Notes under the pieces: generated by a model
What the model was told of the DNA's origin: nothing
The model's database searches: none
Seen by the model: only the letters and a program-made list of their open reading frames with translations
Shown here: positions 5,701 to 6,949 of the stretch, in pieces
Numbering within the stretch: position 1 is the stretch's first letter
How the letters are laid out: each line of letters begins with the position of its first letter
Program-made: the position numbers and the translations under genes
Assembly: GCA_023227695.1 (NCBI GenBank)
Contig: JALNVE010000174.1
Coordinates: 1 to 6,949 of the forward strand
Origin: Paludibacteraceae bacterium
GTDB taxonomy: Bacteria > Bacteroidota > Bacteroidia > Bacteroidales > Paludibacteraceae
Direction of reading: 5' to 3'
DNA length: 6,949 nt

Positions 5701-6522
5701 ATGATAACATTTCCAAACGCCAAGATTAATATAGGACTCAATATCGTAGAAAAAAGAGCCGATGGCTATCACAATCTTGAAACGATTTTTTATCCGATTC
5801 CAGTCAAAGACGCGTTGGAATTTGTGCCTGCATCATCTGACGGTAAGACCACTTTCAACCAATCTGGAATAAAGATAGAAGGCGACGCTGAGTCCAACTT
5901 AATCATGAAGGCTCTGCGCTTGTTGGAAAAGGATTTTTCTATTCCGCAGCTCGATATTTACCTTGAAAAAGCCATTCCATTCGGTGCCGGATTAGGCGGA
6001 GGATCCTCTGATGCCGCTTTTATGCTGAAGATGTTGAATAAAGAGTTCAATCTCAAACTATCTAATTCAAAGCTAGAAAGTTATGCATCAAAATTGGGAG
6101 CCGACTGTCCTTTCTTTATAGAAAACAAACCGGTATTCGCATCAGGAATAGGCAATGTTTTCGAGCCTATTGAGTTTTCTCTCAAGGATATGCAGATTGT
6201 TTTGATTAAGCCGGACATTCACGTGTCGACTCCTCTTGCCTACTCTATGGTGACTCCAAAACCGGCAGATTATCCAGTTAAAGAGTGGATCAAACGTCCT
6301 ATTGACGAATGGAAAGGCAAAATTGTCAATGACTTTGAAATCAGCGTTTTCCCTAAATTTCCTGAAATCGAACGCATAAAGAACTCTCTTTACGAGAAAG
6401 GCGCTTTGTATGCTTCCATGTCAGGCTCAGGTTCTTCTGTTTTCGGAATCTTCGAGAATGTTTCTGAAGATATTCTGAGATCATACTCTGAGCATTACAC
6501 ATTCCTAGGTACTTTGGAATAA
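5701..6522 (+). CDS. ispE: 4-diphosphocytidyl-2-C-methyl-D-erythritol kinase
   Basis: A 273-residue cytoplasmic GHMP-family kinase of the MEP pathway. It phosphorylates the 2-hydroxyl of CDP-methylerythritol using ATP, on the way to IPP and DMAPP. Motif 1 is FPNAKINIGLNIVEKRADGYH (4-24), with Lys8 at the position of the catalytic lysine. Motif 2 is the ATP-binding PFGAGLGGGSSDAA (93-106). LGADCPFF (132-139) supplies the catalytic aspartate, Asp135. Motif 3 is ASMSGSGSSVFG (238-249). The length is normal for the family and all key residues are present. The start is fixed by an in-frame TGA two codons upstream and by a good promoter 15-50 bp before it. A flavodoxin-like gene starts 29 bp downstream with no terminator between, so the two are probably co-transcribed. 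Confidence 0.97.
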   Translation: MITFPNAKINIGLNIVEKRADGYHNLETIFYPIPVKDALEFVPASSDGKTTFNQSGIKIEGDAESNLIMKALRLLEKDFSIPQLDIYLEKAIPFGAGLGGGSSDAAFMLKMLNKEFNLKLSNSKLESYASKLGADCPFFIENKPVFASGIGNVFEPIEFSLKDMQIVLIKPDIHVSTPLAYSMVTPKPADYPVKEWIKRPIDEWKGKIVNDFEISVFPKFPEIERIKNSLYEKGALYASMSGSGSSVFGIFENVSEDILRSYSEHYTFLGTLE

Positions 6523-6551
6523 ACTCTTTTGAATTTTTTATTTATACTATA

Positions 6552-6949
6552 ATGATTTTTTATTTCTCAGCAACCGGTAATTCTGAATGGGTGGCCAAAC
6601 AATTGGCCGATATACTAGGCGAAGTTACCGTGTCTGTCAATGATGAATTGCGAAATCCGCAGTCTGATTTTACCTTTTCGCTTTCAGACGATGAGCGTAT
6701 AGGTTTTGTTTTCCCAATACACTCTTGGGGAGTACCTTCTCTTATGGTTAAATTCATTAAACGCTTGAAACTGGAGAATTACGCTGGTCATCAGGTCTTT
6801 GCTGTATGTACTTGCGGCGATGATGCCGGCTATACCAACAGGATTCTTAGTGATTTGTTGAAAAAGAAGAACTTAACGCTCGAATCTTGCCATACAGTGC
6901 AGATGCCGAACAGTTACATTGTATTTCCATTCTTCGATGTGGACAGCGA
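6552..6949 (+). CDS. Flavodoxin-like protein, EFR1 family ferredoxin (3' end beyond window)
   Basis: Partial: the first 132 residues of an open frame that runs off the window. It begins MIFYFSATGNSEWVAKQLA, where SATGNS (6-11) is the FMN phosphate-binding loop of flavodoxin-fold proteins. GFVFPIHSWGVPSLMVKFI (about 51-69) and the FAVCTCGDDAG segment (about 84-94) correspond to the next flavin-contacting strands and loops. MPNSYIVFPFFD near the cut is typical of EFR1 family proteins, which carry two 4Fe-4S clusters in a C-terminal ferredoxin domain. That domain would lie outside the window, so its presence is an inference. The likely role is cytoplasmic electron transfer. It starts 29 bp after ispE with no obvious promoter, suggesting read-through from ispE. 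A stand-alone flavodoxin-like protein is the alternative. Confidence 0.82.
   Translation, partial: MIFYFSATGNSEWVAKQLADILGEVTVSVNDELRNPQSDFTFSLSDDERIGFVFPIHSWGVPSLMVKFIKRLKLENYAGHQVFAVCTCGDDAGYTNRILSDLLKKKNLTLESCHTVQMPNSYIVFPFFDVDS

Noticed and set aside
6560..6757. Minus-strand open frame at 6560-6757
   Set aside because: Antisense to the start of the flavodoxin-like gene, which has the FMN-binding SATGNS loop.

Overview
The window looks like chromosomal DNA from a member of the Bacteroidota, most likely the order Bacteroidales. Four things point that way. A secreted protein ends in a type IX secretion (T9SS) C-terminal sorting domain. The genes start after A-rich leaders without Shine-Dalgarno sequences. 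The ispE promoter has the Bacteroidales form TTTG-N18-TAAATTTG, matching the TTTG / TAnnTTTG pattern. The protein families (an MltD-like transglycosylase with the RERFDRE leader region, a DUF2007-like/Usp fusion, an EFR1-like flavodoxin) are also typical of that group. The intergenic DNA is strongly A+T rich.

Layout: (1) 125-1902, plus strand. A short secreted protein that is little more than a signal peptide, a linker and a T9SS sorting domain lies 17 bp upstream of a secreted family GH5 endoglucanase. The pair ends at a clear intrinsic terminator (1951-1987). (2) 1988-2675. A long convergent intergenic stretch has no credible protein gene but contains several inverted repeats, a tandem 13-bp repeat and a strong bidirectional terminator. 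(3) 2676-5387, minus strand. In transcription order this holds a universal stress protein with an N-terminal DUF2007-like domain, an MltD-like membrane-bound lytic transglycosylase, and a small exported protein of unknown function. (4) 5388-5700. A divergent promoter region. (5) 5701-6949, plus strand. ispE of the MEP isoprenoid pathway is followed after 29 bp by the start of a flavodoxin-like (EFR1-type) protein cut by the window edge.

The functions fit a polysaccharide-degrading anaerobe: extracellular beta-glucan cleavage, cell-wall turnover, stress response and isoprenoid synthesis. Only two sets look like functional units: the sorting-domain protein with GH5, and perhaps ispE with the flavodoxin-like gene. 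I see no tRNA, rRNA, CRISPR array, transposase or phage gene. The best candidates for something undescribed are the stand-alone T9SS sorting-domain protein paired with a cellulase that lacks such a domain, and the structured non-coding stretch at about 2393-2652. Both are inferences from sequence pattern only.
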